A stretch of 64,000 nucleotides of DNA from Phaeoceros laevis (GCA_049999765.1 JBNGIQ010009407.1:118263-182262); one strand, 5' to 3'; positions 1 through 10,066 are shown, counted from the stretch's first letter. A program made the numbers and translations. The notes: generated by a model from the sequence alone, not told the origin.

Positions 1-1617
1 CGCGGCTGACGATCGAGTTGTGCACTGACGAATTCATGAGTGTCCCCGGGGACGGATCACTCTTAGCTTCATGATTTCGCCAGAATTTTCTATGATTGTG
101 TCGCAGGAGCTTCGTGTCTTCCTCCTCCTCCATCTTGCAGCTCCCTTCAAAACTCTGACCTCAATAGCTGAAGCAGGATCCTACCAGTCGGCAAAAATCT
201 TGAAGTTTACTCGTTCTACACGACCTGCCTTCGTCGCCCTGTCACATGCTCCTGAAATCCTCCACTACAGGAACGGGAAGAAAACAACATCAAGTTCAAA
301 CTCCTCCCGTTTGCTTACGGTACATGACGGAGGATGCACTGTCATTGCCACAAGCAAGATTGTCTCACCTCTTCTTCTTCTCGGTACTGAGCACTCCGAA
401 TGCGATGCCGGCAACGTGACAGTGCTGCAGCAAGGCCGTCAAGAGGGACTTGGCGTCCTCCACCACCGCCATCTTGCCCCGCATGCGCTTGGCCAATTGT
501 CGGAGCAGCTTCTCGTTCTCGGTGGCGGCCCTAGAAGGCCTCACAGCGAAGCTCGGCCTCTTGTACCTCTTGGGCAGCCTGAGCAGGATGACGTCCACCG
601 TGGCGCCCTGCTGCTTCATGATGCTGGAGATGTGGTTGAGCTCGGCCTCGCTGCTGCTGTGGAGGGGGGGCTTGAGAGCCGTCTCCCCGTCCGTGATGAG
701 CAGCAGCCGCTTCTTCTTCTTCTTCTTGGTGCCGTCGGGGTGCTGCCCTACCTCCATCGTCTCCCTCACGATCATGTCCATGCCCACCACTAGGGCATTC
801 ACGTCTGCTCTCCCGGCCGGGAGGGAGGGAGGGAGCCATGTTCAAGGAGACAACAGGGTGGCGAGCAAACATGGTGCGCATGCGCCCTCCTCCTCACCCG
901 TGGTGCCAGCCTGCTGCCTCTCTCTTGTGTTGTGGAGTGTTGTGAGAAACGGGAGGGAGGATACAGTCACCGTCCCCAGATCCGGGCGAGATGTGTTCCA
1001 GAGTGTTTGACAGGTCTTGCTCGACACTCAGAATGGGCCGGGAAACCACCACGTTGTTGTATCCCCCCATCTCTGCATTCAGCGAGTTGTCTGTGTCTGC
1101 ATCCACCCATCCATTGTTCTTCTTTTAGGTTGTGTCATGTCATTTGATCAGAGAGAGCCCCGAGGACGTAATGGCTGTAGTATACCACTTGCTCCGAACA
1201 GCACCACACCGAGCTCATCTTCCTTGTGGAAAAGCATCTGCAGCAGCGCAACACACTAGTAATTGGTACTCTGCTCTGGGACAGAAAGGTATTGACCAAC
1301 AGGTAGGCAGGCTGAGGGCTGAGGTAGGCAAGCCAGTGGTCGTAGTAAGAGTCTTACTTTCATCTGCGCTAGCGAGGAGACAGCTTGAGTGACAGTTTCC
1401 AGGTAAGGATGCATGGAGCGGCTGACGTCCAGGAGTAGCACCATCATTTCCTGCAGGTCAGCGATTTATGCATAGTCCATTTGCCGCCCAATTTTTTCCT
1501 TTTTCCTCCCCTCCAAGGAAGTTTGCAGTTGTAACGCTCGATGAGTTCGAAAAACAGACAAACAGAAAGAAACACACACACCTCATCAGTGGCAGGGTCT
1601 TCCATGAGGGAGGACAT
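1..1617 (-). CDS. KU80: KU80-like DNA end-binding protein, N-terminal part (left-edge partial)
   Basis: Ku80 pairs with Ku70 to bind broken DNA ends in the nucleus for non-homologous end joining and telomere protection. Exons read by hand (minus): about 1617-1582, 1451-1358, 1237-1189, 1096-965 and 804-369. Joined, they give a Ku80-type von Willebrand A domain: the strand MVLLLDVSRSMHPYL, then DELGVVLFGA, MGGYNNVVV, an acidic stretch ending in GDGDY, VNALVVGMDMIV, and RLLLITDGE. The order and the GMDM and LITD motifs match plant Ku80. Phases agree at each junction. Bases 1-368 should hold further exons, but I could not place them with confidence, and the core and C-terminal domains lie off the left edge. 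The start is uncertain: the frame is open upstream to 1830, and Met at 1617 was chosen because it puts a short leader before the first beta strand, as in the family. Confidence 0.8.
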
Positions 1618-2115
1618 GGTGGCGTACTCGTTGCGCTTGGCCTGCACTCTCTTGCCCACGCCTTGCAACAGGCTGCTGGCTTTGGCCTGAGCCCAAGGTT
1701 GTTTGGTCTTGGGAGACAATGGCCGGCCACTCATTTTTCTGATTGTGTCTTCACCCCTAAACCTTGTGAGCTTGCAAGAAGCTCTCCCTCCTCCTGGAAC
1801 TTGCTGCAACTCGTCCAATCTCATGAACAAAAAGTCTGTTTCGTTACATGTGTGTTAGCATGTTGTCGTCCGTTGTGCCTAGAGCTTTCCCGTCCTGATC
1901 CATGAGACTGCAGCCACCGCGCCCCGCCATGCCTTCCAGCCCCGCGCCGCGCACAGGAGTGTGTGGCGCCATTGGCAGCAGCAAGCTCCGCTCCAAGCGC
2001 CAATTGAAGACATGGCCATCGGTTGTGAAGCTGTGCAACTGCAGGATGTAGGAGGTTGGCTCACCGGCCGAAATAGAGAGTGCAGTTCCGGACTTGACGT
2101 CTCAAAGTCAAGCAT
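1618..2115 (-). other. Open minus-strand stretches upstream of KU80, unidentified
   Basis: Two stretches without stops read on the minus strand here. One (about 1830-1582) is continuous with the proposed first KU80 exon and contains basic sequence around KTKQPWAQAKASSLLQ. The other (about 2110-1850) reads through LHSFTTDGHVFNWRLERSLL and a glycine-rich part. The composition looks protein-like, but I recognise no domain. They could be extra 5' exons or 5' UTR of KU80, or the end of another gene. No convincing intron connects the two stretches; a 12-base GT-AG interval between them is too short to be spliced. Confidence 0.25.
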
Positions 2116-2129
2116 CTTCTCGAGAGGAT

Positions 2130-2420
2130 GCAGGAGCACTTATGTCAAGAATTTACTCAGGTCCTCAAAGGGGTGGAACCAACGGGAGAAGCAAGTGGCA
2201 TCTTGATTTCAGGCACAAGAAAATCTTGTGCCAGGTTATTCAATCGGCACGAGCCTGCCTGGGCAGATTCGAGGTAGACGCTTGGGATGAAGAGGCCTCC
2301 TGAGCTTGCTTCCATCTCCGTTCACGGAGACGATGGTGATCAGGAAAAGTTCAAGAACCTGTGCGAGAATGGGGAGATTGGTGACCGTGTCGATGGGTTG
2401 AACCTTCTGGTGCAGCAAGG
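2130..2420 (+). pseudogene. Decayed N-terminal fragment of a PPR gene of the local family
   Basis: Reading across frames, this stretch repeats the start of the neighbouring PPR genes in degraded form. One frame has HLDFRHKK, matching HPDFRHK of the PDF-like motif. Around 2248-2275 the bases encode NRHEPAWADSR followed by a stop, matching NRHKPAWVDSQ of the gene at 6614. Around 2350-2420 another frame gives LCENGEIGDRVDGLNLLVQQG, matching LCEDGQIGDAVDALNLLVQRG. Frame changes and stops separate the pieces. It runs straight into the ATG of the next PPR gene, so that ATG lies within the relic's last recognisable segment. Confidence 0.75.
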
Positions 2421-5180
2421 ATGGCTGGAATTGATCCCCTCAAGCACCTACTCTCTAAACAGGAAGGATTGCCTCCAGAAAAGCACCAGGAGTTCTTGTG
2501 GCAAGACTTTTTTTCAGACCGGACACGGTGGTTGGACTACAGGCATAGCAAAAGGAACCCCCGCCATCCTGATTTCAGGCACAAGAAGTCCAAGGTTGCC
2601 TTGTGGTTAAACAATCGTCACAAGCCTACTTGGGTGGACTCACGGCTAGCAACGTGGGACGGTGTGCTCAAAGGGCCTCCGGAGTCCGTATCCGTACCAG
2701 TTGAAGGAGCCTTTAGCAGGTTAGGAGCGCATCAGGTGGATAAAGAGGTAGGATTGTGCAAGAAGCTATGTGAGGATGGGGATATTAGTGAAGCTGTGGA
2801 TGTGTTGGACAGTCTGGTGCAGCGAGGATGCCGTATATCCAGCAGCCTCTTCTATCGTGCCCTCAAGAGGTGCACCACACCCAAGCACCTAACTCTGGGA
2901 AGACGCATCCATGCTCTCACTGTCAAAAGTGGGCATGAGGGAGACACGTTCTTGGCCACCCACCTTATGGGTATGTATGCTTCGCATGGCAGGCTGGAGG
3001 AAGCACTGCACGTGTTTGCCAAGGTCTCTACCCCAGACGCCTATAACTGGGCCACCATTATTTTCGCACATGCTAGGCAGGGAGAGCCTGCCCAAGCTAT
3101 TCAACTGTATAGAGAAATGCGCGAGTCAAGCGTCAAGCCAGATAACCACATCTTCTTAGCAGTTCTAAAGGCCTGTGCCACTGTGGGTGATTTAGCTGCC
3201 GGCAAAGATGTACATGCACATGCTCTTGCCAGTGCAGGAAAGCCAGATATTTTTGTTCAAACAGGCCTGGTTGACATGTATGCAAAGTGTAATAGCATTG
3301 AGGATGCTCGCAGGGTGTTCGACAGTCTTCCCCAGAAAAACGTCGTGACGTGGACAGCGATGATTGCAGGCTATGCTCAGCAGGGGATGGGTGAAGAAGC
3401 GCTTAGTCTTTACAGCAGTATGCAATTGGAAGGCCTCACTGCACCCGGTACCGTCACTTTCGTTTGCCTCCTCCAGGCATGTTCCTGTGTTGGGATAGGA
3501 GGTCTGCATCAGGGAAAGCGGCTGCATGCACAGATCAGACAACGAGGACTGCAAGATGACGTTGCTCTGGGTGGCAGTTTGGTAAACATGTATGCAAAGT
3601 GTGGTAGCATCGAGGATGCTCGCAGTGTCTTTGACAAACTCAAGCACAAAAATGTGGTGACGTGGACTGCCATGATTAATGGTTATGCTCAGCAGGAGCT
3701 GGGTCAGGAAGCCCTGAGTCTTTACAGTAGAATGCAACAAGAAGGCATCGCTCCACCTAATTCTGTCACATTTGCATGCCTCCTGCAGGCATGTGCAAGT
3801 GCTGGTGCGGTAGGTCTGCAGCAGGGAAAGCAGCTCCATTCACAGATTGAAGCACGTGGTTTGCAAGATGATGTGCTTGTTGCCTCGAGCTTGGTGAACA
3901 TGTACACAAAGTGTGCTCATATAGATGATGCTCGTAGACAGTTTGACCGGCTTTCTCGCAAAGATGTGGTGACATGGAATGCAATGATTGCAGGTTATAA
4001 CCAGCAGGGGATGGGTCATGAAGCCCTGAGTCTTTACAGAAATATGCAATTTGAAGGCATGGCTCCACCAGATGCTGTGACATTTGTATCCTTGCTGCAG
4101 GCATGTGCAAGTGTGGGTGCGGTAGCTCTTCACCAAGGACAGCAGCTCCATGCACACATCGTGGAAAGGGGTTTGCATCATGATGTAGTTGTTGGCGGCA
4201 GCTTGGTAAACATGTTTGCAAAGTGTGGTTGCGTACAGGAGGCTCGCAGAGTGTTTGACAACCTTCCACACAGAAATGTGGTGACCTGGAATGCTATTAT
4301 TGCAGGCTATGCCCAGCAGGGAATGGGTCAGGAGGCCCTTAACCTTTATAGAATTATGGAGCAAAAAGGCATACCTCCAAATTCTATCACATTTGTGAGC
4401 CTACTGCAGGCATGCGCAATAGTAGCAGATCTGCCTTTTGGAAAGCAGCTCCACTCACAGATTGAAAAAGGAGGACTTCAAGCTGATGTGGTTGTGGGAG
4501 CCGGCTTGGTATGTATGTATGCTAAGTGTGGGAGCATGATGGAGTCACTTGAGGTTTTTAATTCATTGCCTGAAAAAAACATCGAGGCATGGGGTGCACT
4601 GATTGCAGGGTATACCCGCAAAGGAGATAGTCAGGCTGTGTTTGACTTGCTCGAGAGGATGAGACTGGAGGGCATGCAAGGAAACAGCATCACGTTTCTT
4701 AGTGTGCTGACAGTCTGCAGTCATGTAGGTCTAGTGGATGTTGGCCGAAAGTACTTTGAGGCCATGCAGACCGAATGCTGCATCAGTCCATCCATTGAGC
4801 ACTACACTTGTATGATAGATCTCCTAGGCCGTGCAGGTCATCTGGACGAGGCGCTACAGCTGGCAAAGAGCATGCCTTTTCCAGCTGATGGTGCAGTGTG
4901 GGTCACCTTGTTAAATGCTTGTCAAAAGTGGAACAACGTGGAGGTTGGGCAGCAGGCTTTTGAGCTTGCAGTCAGTCTGAATGAAACTGATGCCTCATCC
5001 TATGTACTGATGTCCAACATTTACGCGGGAGCTCAAATGTGGGAGGAGGCTAAGGCAATGCAGGCAAGAAGGAAAAAATTCAAGGCATGGAAAGAGCTGG
5101 GCCAGAGCTGGTGCACTGACATGGGCGGACTGGTGCATACATTTGCAGTCGGGAATATGAGTCATCCTGACAAATATTGA
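2421..5180 (+). CDS. PLS-class PPR protein with N-terminal PDF-like motif, E domain, DYW lost
   Basis: A 919-residue intronless ORF. PPR proteins bind single-stranded organelle RNA, one base per repeat; PLS-class members specify editing sites. Residues 25-79 carry a tryptophan-rich motif (FLWQDFF…HPDFRHKK…ALWLNNRHKPTWVDS) resembling the PDF motif of plant OSB proteins. From about residue 115 come P, L and S repeats, including four very similar PLS blocks of about 102 residues, each beginning near VVTW and containing LVNM(Y/F)AKCG. An E domain follows (MPFPADGAVWVTLLNACQKW), then an E+-like GQSW…VHTF stretch. The protein stops at HPDKY, where relatives continue into a DYW deaminase. Unlike its relative at 6614 it lacks the long leader before the PDF motif, so organelle targeting is doubtful and the real 5' end may be lost. 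It may be functional by recruiting a deaminase in trans, or it may be decaying. Confidence 0.85.
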   Translation: MAGIDPLKHLLSKQEGLPPEKHQEFLWQDFFSDRTRWLDYRHSKRNPRHPDFRHKKSKVALWLNNRHKPTWVDSRLATWDGVLKGPPESVSVPVEGAFSRLGAHQVDKEVGLCKKLCEDGDISEAVDVLDSLVQRGCRISSSLFYRALKRCTTPKHLTLGRRIHALTVKSGHEGDTFLATHLMGMYASHGRLEEALHVFAKVSTPDAYNWATIIFAHARQGEPAQAIQLYREMRESSVKPDNHIFLAVLKACATVGDLAAGKDVHAHALASAGKPDIFVQTGLVDMYAKCNSIEDARRVFDSLPQKNVVTWTAMIAGYAQQGMGEEALSLYSSMQLEGLTAPGTVTFVCLLQACSCVGIGGLHQGKRLHAQIRQRGLQDDVALGGSLVNMYAKCGSIEDARSVFDKLKHKNVVTWTAMINGYAQQELGQEALSLYSRMQQEGIAPPNSVTFACLLQACASAGAVGLQQGKQLHSQIEARGLQDDVLVASSLVNMYTKCAHIDDARRQFDRLSRKDVVTWNAMIAGYNQQGMGHEALSLYRNMQFEGMAPPDAVTFVSLLQACASVGAVALHQGQQLHAHIVERGLHHDVVVGGSLVNMFAKCGCVQEARRVFDNLPHRNVVTWNAIIAGYAQQGMGQEALNLYRIMEQKGIPPNSITFVSLLQACAIVADLPFGKQLHSQIEKGGLQADVVVGAGLVCMYAKCGSMMESLEVFNSLPEKNIEAWGALIAGYTRKGDSQAVFDLLERMRLEGMQGNSITFLSVLTVCSHVGLVDVGRKYFEAMQTECCISPSIEHYTCMIDLLGRAGHLDEALQLAKSMPFPADGAVWVTLLNACQKWNNVEVGQQAFELAVSLNETDASSYVLMSNIYAGAQMWEEAKAMQARRKKFKAWKELGQSWCTDMGGLVHTFAVGNMSHPDKY

Positions 5181-5745
5181 TTCAGGGCTGAAACAGCTGG
5201 TCTCAAAATGAAGAAAGAAGGAAATGTGATGCATACATGCTGGATCTCGTAGGGTGTGCAGGCCGCTTGGACAAGGCGCTACTGATAGCAAAGACCATGC
5301 CCTCACCCCCCTATCGGTACAGTGCGTCTGACTTTGTTAGGTAGCTTGTCGGAAGTGGAATGCCCTGAGATTGGGCGACAGGCATTTGCGTTTGTCTTGA
5401 GTGTAGATGAAAATGAAGCCTTGTCCCCTGTCTTGATGTTCAAGTGGCCTGCGCAGATGTAGGAGGCAGAGGATGTCACGCAAGGAGAAAAATACCCCCA
5501 AGGCATGGAAGCAGCCAGGCCAGAGTTGGTGGGCTGACATGGGCGGAGTGGTGTACACCTTTGTCCTTGGGGACAAGGAAGCATTCTGAGGTGAAGGTGT
5601 AGCACATATGCAGGGCTCAAGCAACTGGCCTACAAAAATGGAGAACAAAGGCCGCCGTTACGGGACATACTGGATGCGAAGGAAGCTCAGTTGTCGGAGA
5701 ACAGCTAGAATCTATTGGTGATGCACTGAACAATGCACCCGAGGG
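5181..5745 (+). pseudogene. Scrambled E/DYW remnant after the first PPR gene
   Basis: Pieces of the PPR C-terminus recur here in several frames with stops. First comes an LKMKKEG segment (normally E+), then directly a second copy of an E domain (LDLVGCAGRLDKALLIAKTMP, EIGRQAFAFVLSVDENEA). A second GQSWWADMGGVVYTFVLGDK follows, then KQLAYK and a faint NAPEG, which corresponds to KTPEG of an intact DYW domain. An E+ piece running into an earlier E segment suggests a junction from unequal recombination between paralogues, followed by decay. The intact comparison is the gene at 56684-60130. Confidence 0.75.
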
Positions 5746-6613
5746 GAGGAGGAGGTTTATTTATCGTGCTTCGGGTAAAAACCACACTGCAACGAAATGA
5801 AAGTGAGGACAATCACCCAAGTATTGTGTAAAATCTGGGGCGCCAGCCAGTGCACATACTGAAATTAGACAAATGAACATTGTTTGCCACAGTGCAAGTG
5901 GGCAGTGGCGTTCATTTGAAGTTTGTACAGAAAGGGTTTCAATTATCGAAAGTATTGGATACGTCCAATAAGAAACTAACTTTAGAAGTGTAGTAGTAGT
6001 ATGGTTATGGTGTTTGCCAACTCCACCAATGGAAATTGAACACCTCGCCAGGTATTTCAACCGGCAGCCGGGGGGACATTAGGTTGCAACCGGGAAACCC
6101 CATCCGGGGACCAAGGTCTACCCATCGGGTCTGCAACCGTGAGGCTCGCCAACCCTTCACAGGGCTACCACCGTCCGAGCAACCCAGTAACCATAACCGC
6201 CATAATAGCCATAACAACCATGAAAGCCTTAACAACCATGAAAGCCTTAACAACCATAAAAGCCTTAACAACCATAAAAGCCTTAACAACTTAACAACCA
6301 TGAACGCCTGAACAACCATGAACGCCTGAACAACCATGAAAGCCTGAACTCCAAAATGGCCCAGTTGTGCGAACCGGGGTTGAGTTCCCGCGAAAGACGG
6401 GTTTTTTCGCCCGGGTTCGGGTCTCATGCGAACCCGGCCTTGGGGGGTCTACTCTTGGCCGGCAGAGACTCTTTGCCAGCAAAGACTTGTAGCAGTTTTT
6501 TCAAACTAGAATAATGACACAACATGAATATATGTAGACGTCCACCACACTTCTCGTTTGGCCCGAAGGCATGAGCTGCAATTGCTGAGGGCTCGGGAGC
6601 CCGTGCCCGACTT
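5746..6613. other. Intergenic stretch between the two left PPR genes
   Basis: No gene is supported. The stretch holds a short tandem repeat (6213-6347) flanked by GC-rich sequence around 6060-6180 and 6355-6460. It should also contain the promoter and 5' leader of the PPR gene at 6614; I saw no clear TATA box. Confidence 0.6.
6213..6347. repeat. 18-bp tandem repeat (aacaaccatgaaagcctt)
   Basis: About seven imperfect copies of an 18-base unit, with shortened and substituted versions (aacgcctg, ataaaagcc). It is non-coding on present evidence. The unit length divisible by three keeps frames open and explains the leucine-rich and asparagine-rich ORFs across it. Confidence 0.85.
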
Positions 6614-8914
6614 ATGGCTGCCATCCCGTTACAGCTGGACTTCGGGCTTACTGGCACTGAATTTACAACCCGTTGGATACCAATTTCCTCACGCCGGCTC
6701 AGGCGTAGCTCGAAATCCGTTCAAGGATTACTCGAGTACGTCGGAATCGAAGCCATAAGCTCGACGGTGTCGGGTGGGAAAAGCCAAGCACCTCCTGGAG
6801 TAGGAGGACTGCCTGTGGAACAGCTGCAGGAGTTTTTGTGGCAAGATTTTTTTTCAGATACCACGCAGTGGTGGGACAACAGGAGGAGCAGAAAAACTCG
6901 TCGGCATCCTGATTTTAGGCACAAAAGGTGGAAGGCCGCCTTGTGGCTAGACAATCGGCACAAGCCTGCTTGGGTGGACTCGCAGCTAGCCACCTTGGAC
7001 GCTAGGATAAATAGTGAGTCTGTATCCTTGTCAGTTCAAGGAGGTGTTGCCAGGGTCCCACTGCATGAGGGCCATTTAGAGGTCAGAATGTGCAGGCAGC
7101 TTTGTGAGGATGGACAGATTGGTGACGCAGTGGATGCGTTGAACCTTCTGGTGCAGCGAGGATGTCATGTACCCAACAATCTCTTTTATCGTGTCCTCAA
7201 GAGGTGTATTGCTAACAAGGACCTGGTTCTTGGCAGACGAATCCACTCTCTCACTGTCAAAAGTGGGTATGAAGGTGACGCATTCTTGGGCACTCACCTC
7301 ATGGGTCTGTATGCTTCACTTGGAATGTTAGAGGAGGTACAGCGAATATTTGGCAAGGTTTCTTCACCAGACGCCTATAACTGGGCTACCATCATTTTCG
7401 CATATGCGAGGCATGGAGAGCCAACACAAGCAATTCACCTGTATCAACAAATGCGCGACTCTAGCGTTAAACCAGACAACCATATTTTTTTAGCAGTTCT
7501 TAAAGCTTGTGCCATGGTGGGAGATTTAGCTGCAGGCAAGAACGTCCATGCTGATGTTCTTGCAAGCTCAGGGGAGCCAGATATCTTTGTCCAGACAGGC
7601 TTGGTTGATATGTATGCGAAGTGTGGAAGCTTAGAGAATGCTCGCAGAGTGTTTGACAAACTCCCTCGAAGAGATGTGGTGTCGTGGAATGCAATGATTG
7701 CTGGTTATGCCCAGCAGGGCTTGGGTCAAGAAGCCCTTGGTCTCTACAGTAGTATGCAACAGCAAGGCATCACTACACCCAGTTCCGTCACATTTGTTTG
7801 CCTTCTGCAGGCATGTGCCAGCGTCGGTGTAGGAGCTCTGGACAAGGGAAAGCAGATCTACGCACAGATTGAAAAACGAGGACTGCATGATGATATGGTT
7901 CTGGGTGGCAGCTTGGTGAACATGTTTGCAAAGTGCGGTAGCATAGAGGATGCCCGCAGGGTGTTTGACAGACTTCCACACAGAAATGTGGTGACATGGA
8001 ATGCAATGATTGCAGGTTATACACAGGAAGGGATGGATCAAGAAGCTCTCAATGTTTTTAGTAGTATGGAACAAGAAGGCATCACTCATCCAGATTCTGT
8101 GACATTTGTGTGCCTGCTGCAGGCATGTGCAGCTCTAGCAGACCTGCCTTTCGGGAGGCAGCTTCATGCACAGCTTGAAAAACTAGGACTGCAGGCTGAT
8201 GTGGTGGTGGGAACTGCTTTAGTAAATATGTATGCAAAGTGTGGGTGCATGGTGGATTCACAGCAGGTGTTTGATGAGTTGTCTGAAAGAAACATTGAAG
8301 CATGGGGTGCACTGATTGCAGGATATACCCGCCAAGGAGATAGTGCGGCTGTGTTTAACTTGCTTGAGAGAATGAGGCTGGAGGGCATACAGCCAAACGG
8401 CATTCTGTTTCTTAGTGTGCTGACAGTGTGCAGTCATGTGGGTCTAGTGGACAAAGGTCGAAAGACCTTCGAGGCCATGAGGTCAGAGTATGGCATCAGT
8501 CCAACCATTGAGCACTACACATGCTTAATGGATCTCCTTGGCCGTGCAGGTCATCTGGACGAGGCACTACAGATGGCGATGAGTATGCCCTTCCCAGCTG
8601 ACGGCGCAGTTTGGGACACCCTCTTAGGTGCTTGTCGCACGTGGAATAACGTTGAGATTGGGAAACAGGCCTTTGCTCTTGCAGTAAGTGTGAATGAGAA
8701 AGATGCCTCACTCTATCTCTTGATGTCAAACATTTATGCGGAAGCTCAGATGTGGGAGGAGGTAAAGGAGATGCAGGCAAGGAGAAAGGAATTCATGGCA
8801 TGGAAGCAGCCAGGACAAAGCTGGTGTATCGACATGGGTGGGGTCATGCACACGTTTCTAGTCGAAGACAAGCAGCATCCGAAGAGTGAAGGTATGTTTG
8901 CAAGGCTGGTGTAG
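6614..8914 (+). CDS. PLS-class PPR protein with N-terminal PDF-like motif, E domain, DYW lost
   Basis: A 766-residue intronless ORF, closely related to the genes at 2421 and 56684. The ATG at 6614 begins MAAIPLQLDFGLTG, matching MAASPLQLDVGLTG of the 56684-60130 protein; this supports the start and suggests an arginine- and serine-rich organelle leader of about 60 residues. Residues 73-129 hold the PDF-like motif (FLWQDFFSDTTQWWDNR…HPDFRHK…ALWLDNRHKPAWVDSQLA), the best-preserved copy in the window. PPR repeats follow, with only two of the homogenised 102-residue PLS blocks, then the E domain and GQSWCIDMGGVMHTF. The ORF ends at HPKSEGMFARLV, inside what would be the E+ region of a full-length relative, so no deaminase is encoded. 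It is probably an organelle RNA-binding factor; an editing role would need a partner deaminase. Confidence 0.87.
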   Translation: MAAIPLQLDFGLTGTEFTTRWIPISSRRLRRSSKSVQGLLEYVGIEAISSTVSGGKSQAPPGVGGLPVEQLQEFLWQDFFSDTTQWWDNRRSRKTRRHPDFRHKRWKAALWLDNRHKPAWVDSQLATLDARINSESVSLSVQGGVARVPLHEGHLEVRMCRQLCEDGQIGDAVDALNLLVQRGCHVPNNLFYRVLKRCIANKDLVLGRRIHSLTVKSGYEGDAFLGTHLMGLYASLGMLEEVQRIFGKVSSPDAYNWATIIFAYARHGEPTQAIHLYQQMRDSSVKPDNHIFLAVLKACAMVGDLAAGKNVHADVLASSGEPDIFVQTGLVDMYAKCGSLENARRVFDKLPRRDVVSWNAMIAGYAQQGLGQEALGLYSSMQQQGITTPSSVTFVCLLQACASVGVGALDKGKQIYAQIEKRGLHDDMVLGGSLVNMFAKCGSIEDARRVFDRLPHRNVVTWNAMIAGYTQEGMDQEALNVFSSMEQEGITHPDSVTFVCLLQACAALADLPFGRQLHAQLEKLGLQADVVVGTALVNMYAKCGCMVDSQQVFDELSERNIEAWGALIAGYTRQGDSAAVFNLLERMRLEGIQPNGILFLSVLTVCSHVGLVDKGRKTFEAMRSEYGISPTIEHYTCLMDLLGRAGHLDEALQMAMSMPFPADGAVWDTLLGACRTWNNVEIGKQAFALAVSVNEKDASLYLLMSNIYAEAQMWEEVKEMQARRKEFMAWKQPGQSWCIDMGGVMHTFLVEDKQHPKSEGMFARLV

Positions 8915-9070
8915 CTGGTCTTAAAATTAAGACAGACCGGTATTCACTAGTTGTTGCAAGACCTCGACACTGCGAAGGTGATCTCTGTAGGTGCAATCCG
9001 AAAGTGGGTTTTGCTTATGCGCTAACGGGACAACGCTAGATGACGACCTGTCGGTGTGCACGGAATATCA
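8915..9070 (+). pseudogene. DYW-domain remnant downstream of the second PPR gene
   Basis: After the stop the sequence still resembles the DYW region in broken form: LVLKLRQTG corresponds to LVPKMKKAG, and FAYALTG corresponds to IAYALNKT just after the HSE zinc ligand. Stops and frame changes interrupt it. No CxxC ligand pair or terminal tripeptide can be found. Confidence 0.55.
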
Positions 9071-9819
9071 GCCTGCGTGCTATCTCCCAAACGTGGAAGA
9101 GTACTAGCTTTGCCTGCTTCCTTATGTAGGGAGAAGGCTGGTAGCTTCTGTGGGCACAGCGAGCCTGTAAATGGGGTACATTCTGTATGGAGGCTAAGCT
9201 GGCCATATCCCTGTGCCATCATATACACAGATCAGTGTGGAAGCAGGACTATGCACTTGAGGCTACCTTATGTGCATGTGCAGGAGACGCAAGTCCGGCA
9301 GGCAAGTGCACGACTGCTGTATTGGGTTTCTGGTTTCCAGCCTGGCTTGTTTGTATGGAACTGACTCTTAGATATACATGCCAAATGTGCAGGTCTCCAA
9401 GATGCACACAGTGAAGGCCAACATAATTGCCAATGATAGCTGGATAGCTGGATAGCCAAGAACAACGCTACCTGTTTTTCTGTGGCTGCTGCCCAGCACA
9501 CAACTGGCCCAAGCAAGGCACCAACAGGAGGATGATGACGATTGTGACGACGATGAGGATGGTTGACTAATTTTATTTGCAAACCTTAGTAACTTGGCGG
9601 GTCGTAAAAGAGCAGAGCACCCGGGACATCGCGCAAAATGCAGTGTTCCAAGTTCCAAACGCTTAGACAGAACTTCACAGCGAAACAGCGATCTAGCGTT
9701 CTTGCATGGTGTGTGCGGGCAATTCTACATGGCTGGTCAATATCGAACTAACTAAAATCAGTTAAAAGCTCAAATCCTTTACCAACCACAAGTACTCCGG
9801 GAGATATGTACTCAGCAGA
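9071..9819. other. Intergenic stretch, nothing recognised
   Basis: Short ORFs occur on both strands, but none shows repeat, domain or splice support. Confidence 0.5.
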
Positions 9820-9892
9820 CGATCTCGGCGGGACTCGAACCCGCAATCTCCCGCTCCGGAGGCGAGCGCCTTATCCATTAGGCCACGCGACC
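9820..9892 (-). tRNA. tRNA-Arg(CCG)
   Basis: The minus strand folds into a 73-nt cloverleaf. The D arm contains GCCTAATGGATAAGGC, the anticodon loop is CTCCGGA (anticodon CCG) closed by CTCGC/GCGGG, and the T arm is GCGGG TTCGAGT CCCGC. There is no intron. The acceptor stem (GGTCGCG with CGAGATC) has one G-A mismatch and one G-U pair, so the gene may be slightly weakened, but the arms needed for recognition and processing look intact. Confidence 0.88.
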
Positions 9893-10066
9893 ATGAGATA
9901 ACCAAGTTTGAAATCTTAGAGTTATGATAAATTATTAGCTTTGTATACCAGAATAGCAGCATAAGCCTACTTTTGCCGCCAAGGTACCTTCCGGTAGTAC
10001 CCGGTAGTCCAACATTTGTTGCTTTGCGAGTTGCAACGGTTTGCTTTGCGAACTTGAGAGGGTGAC

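Noticed and set aside
1444-2139. Joining the two open minus-strand stretches upstream of KU80 by a 12-base GT-AG interval
   Set aside because: Twelve bases is far too short for a spliceosomal intron.
6005-6427. Leucine-rich minus-strand ORF over the 18-bp repeat
   Set aside because: It is only the translation of a tandem repeat whose unit is a multiple of three.
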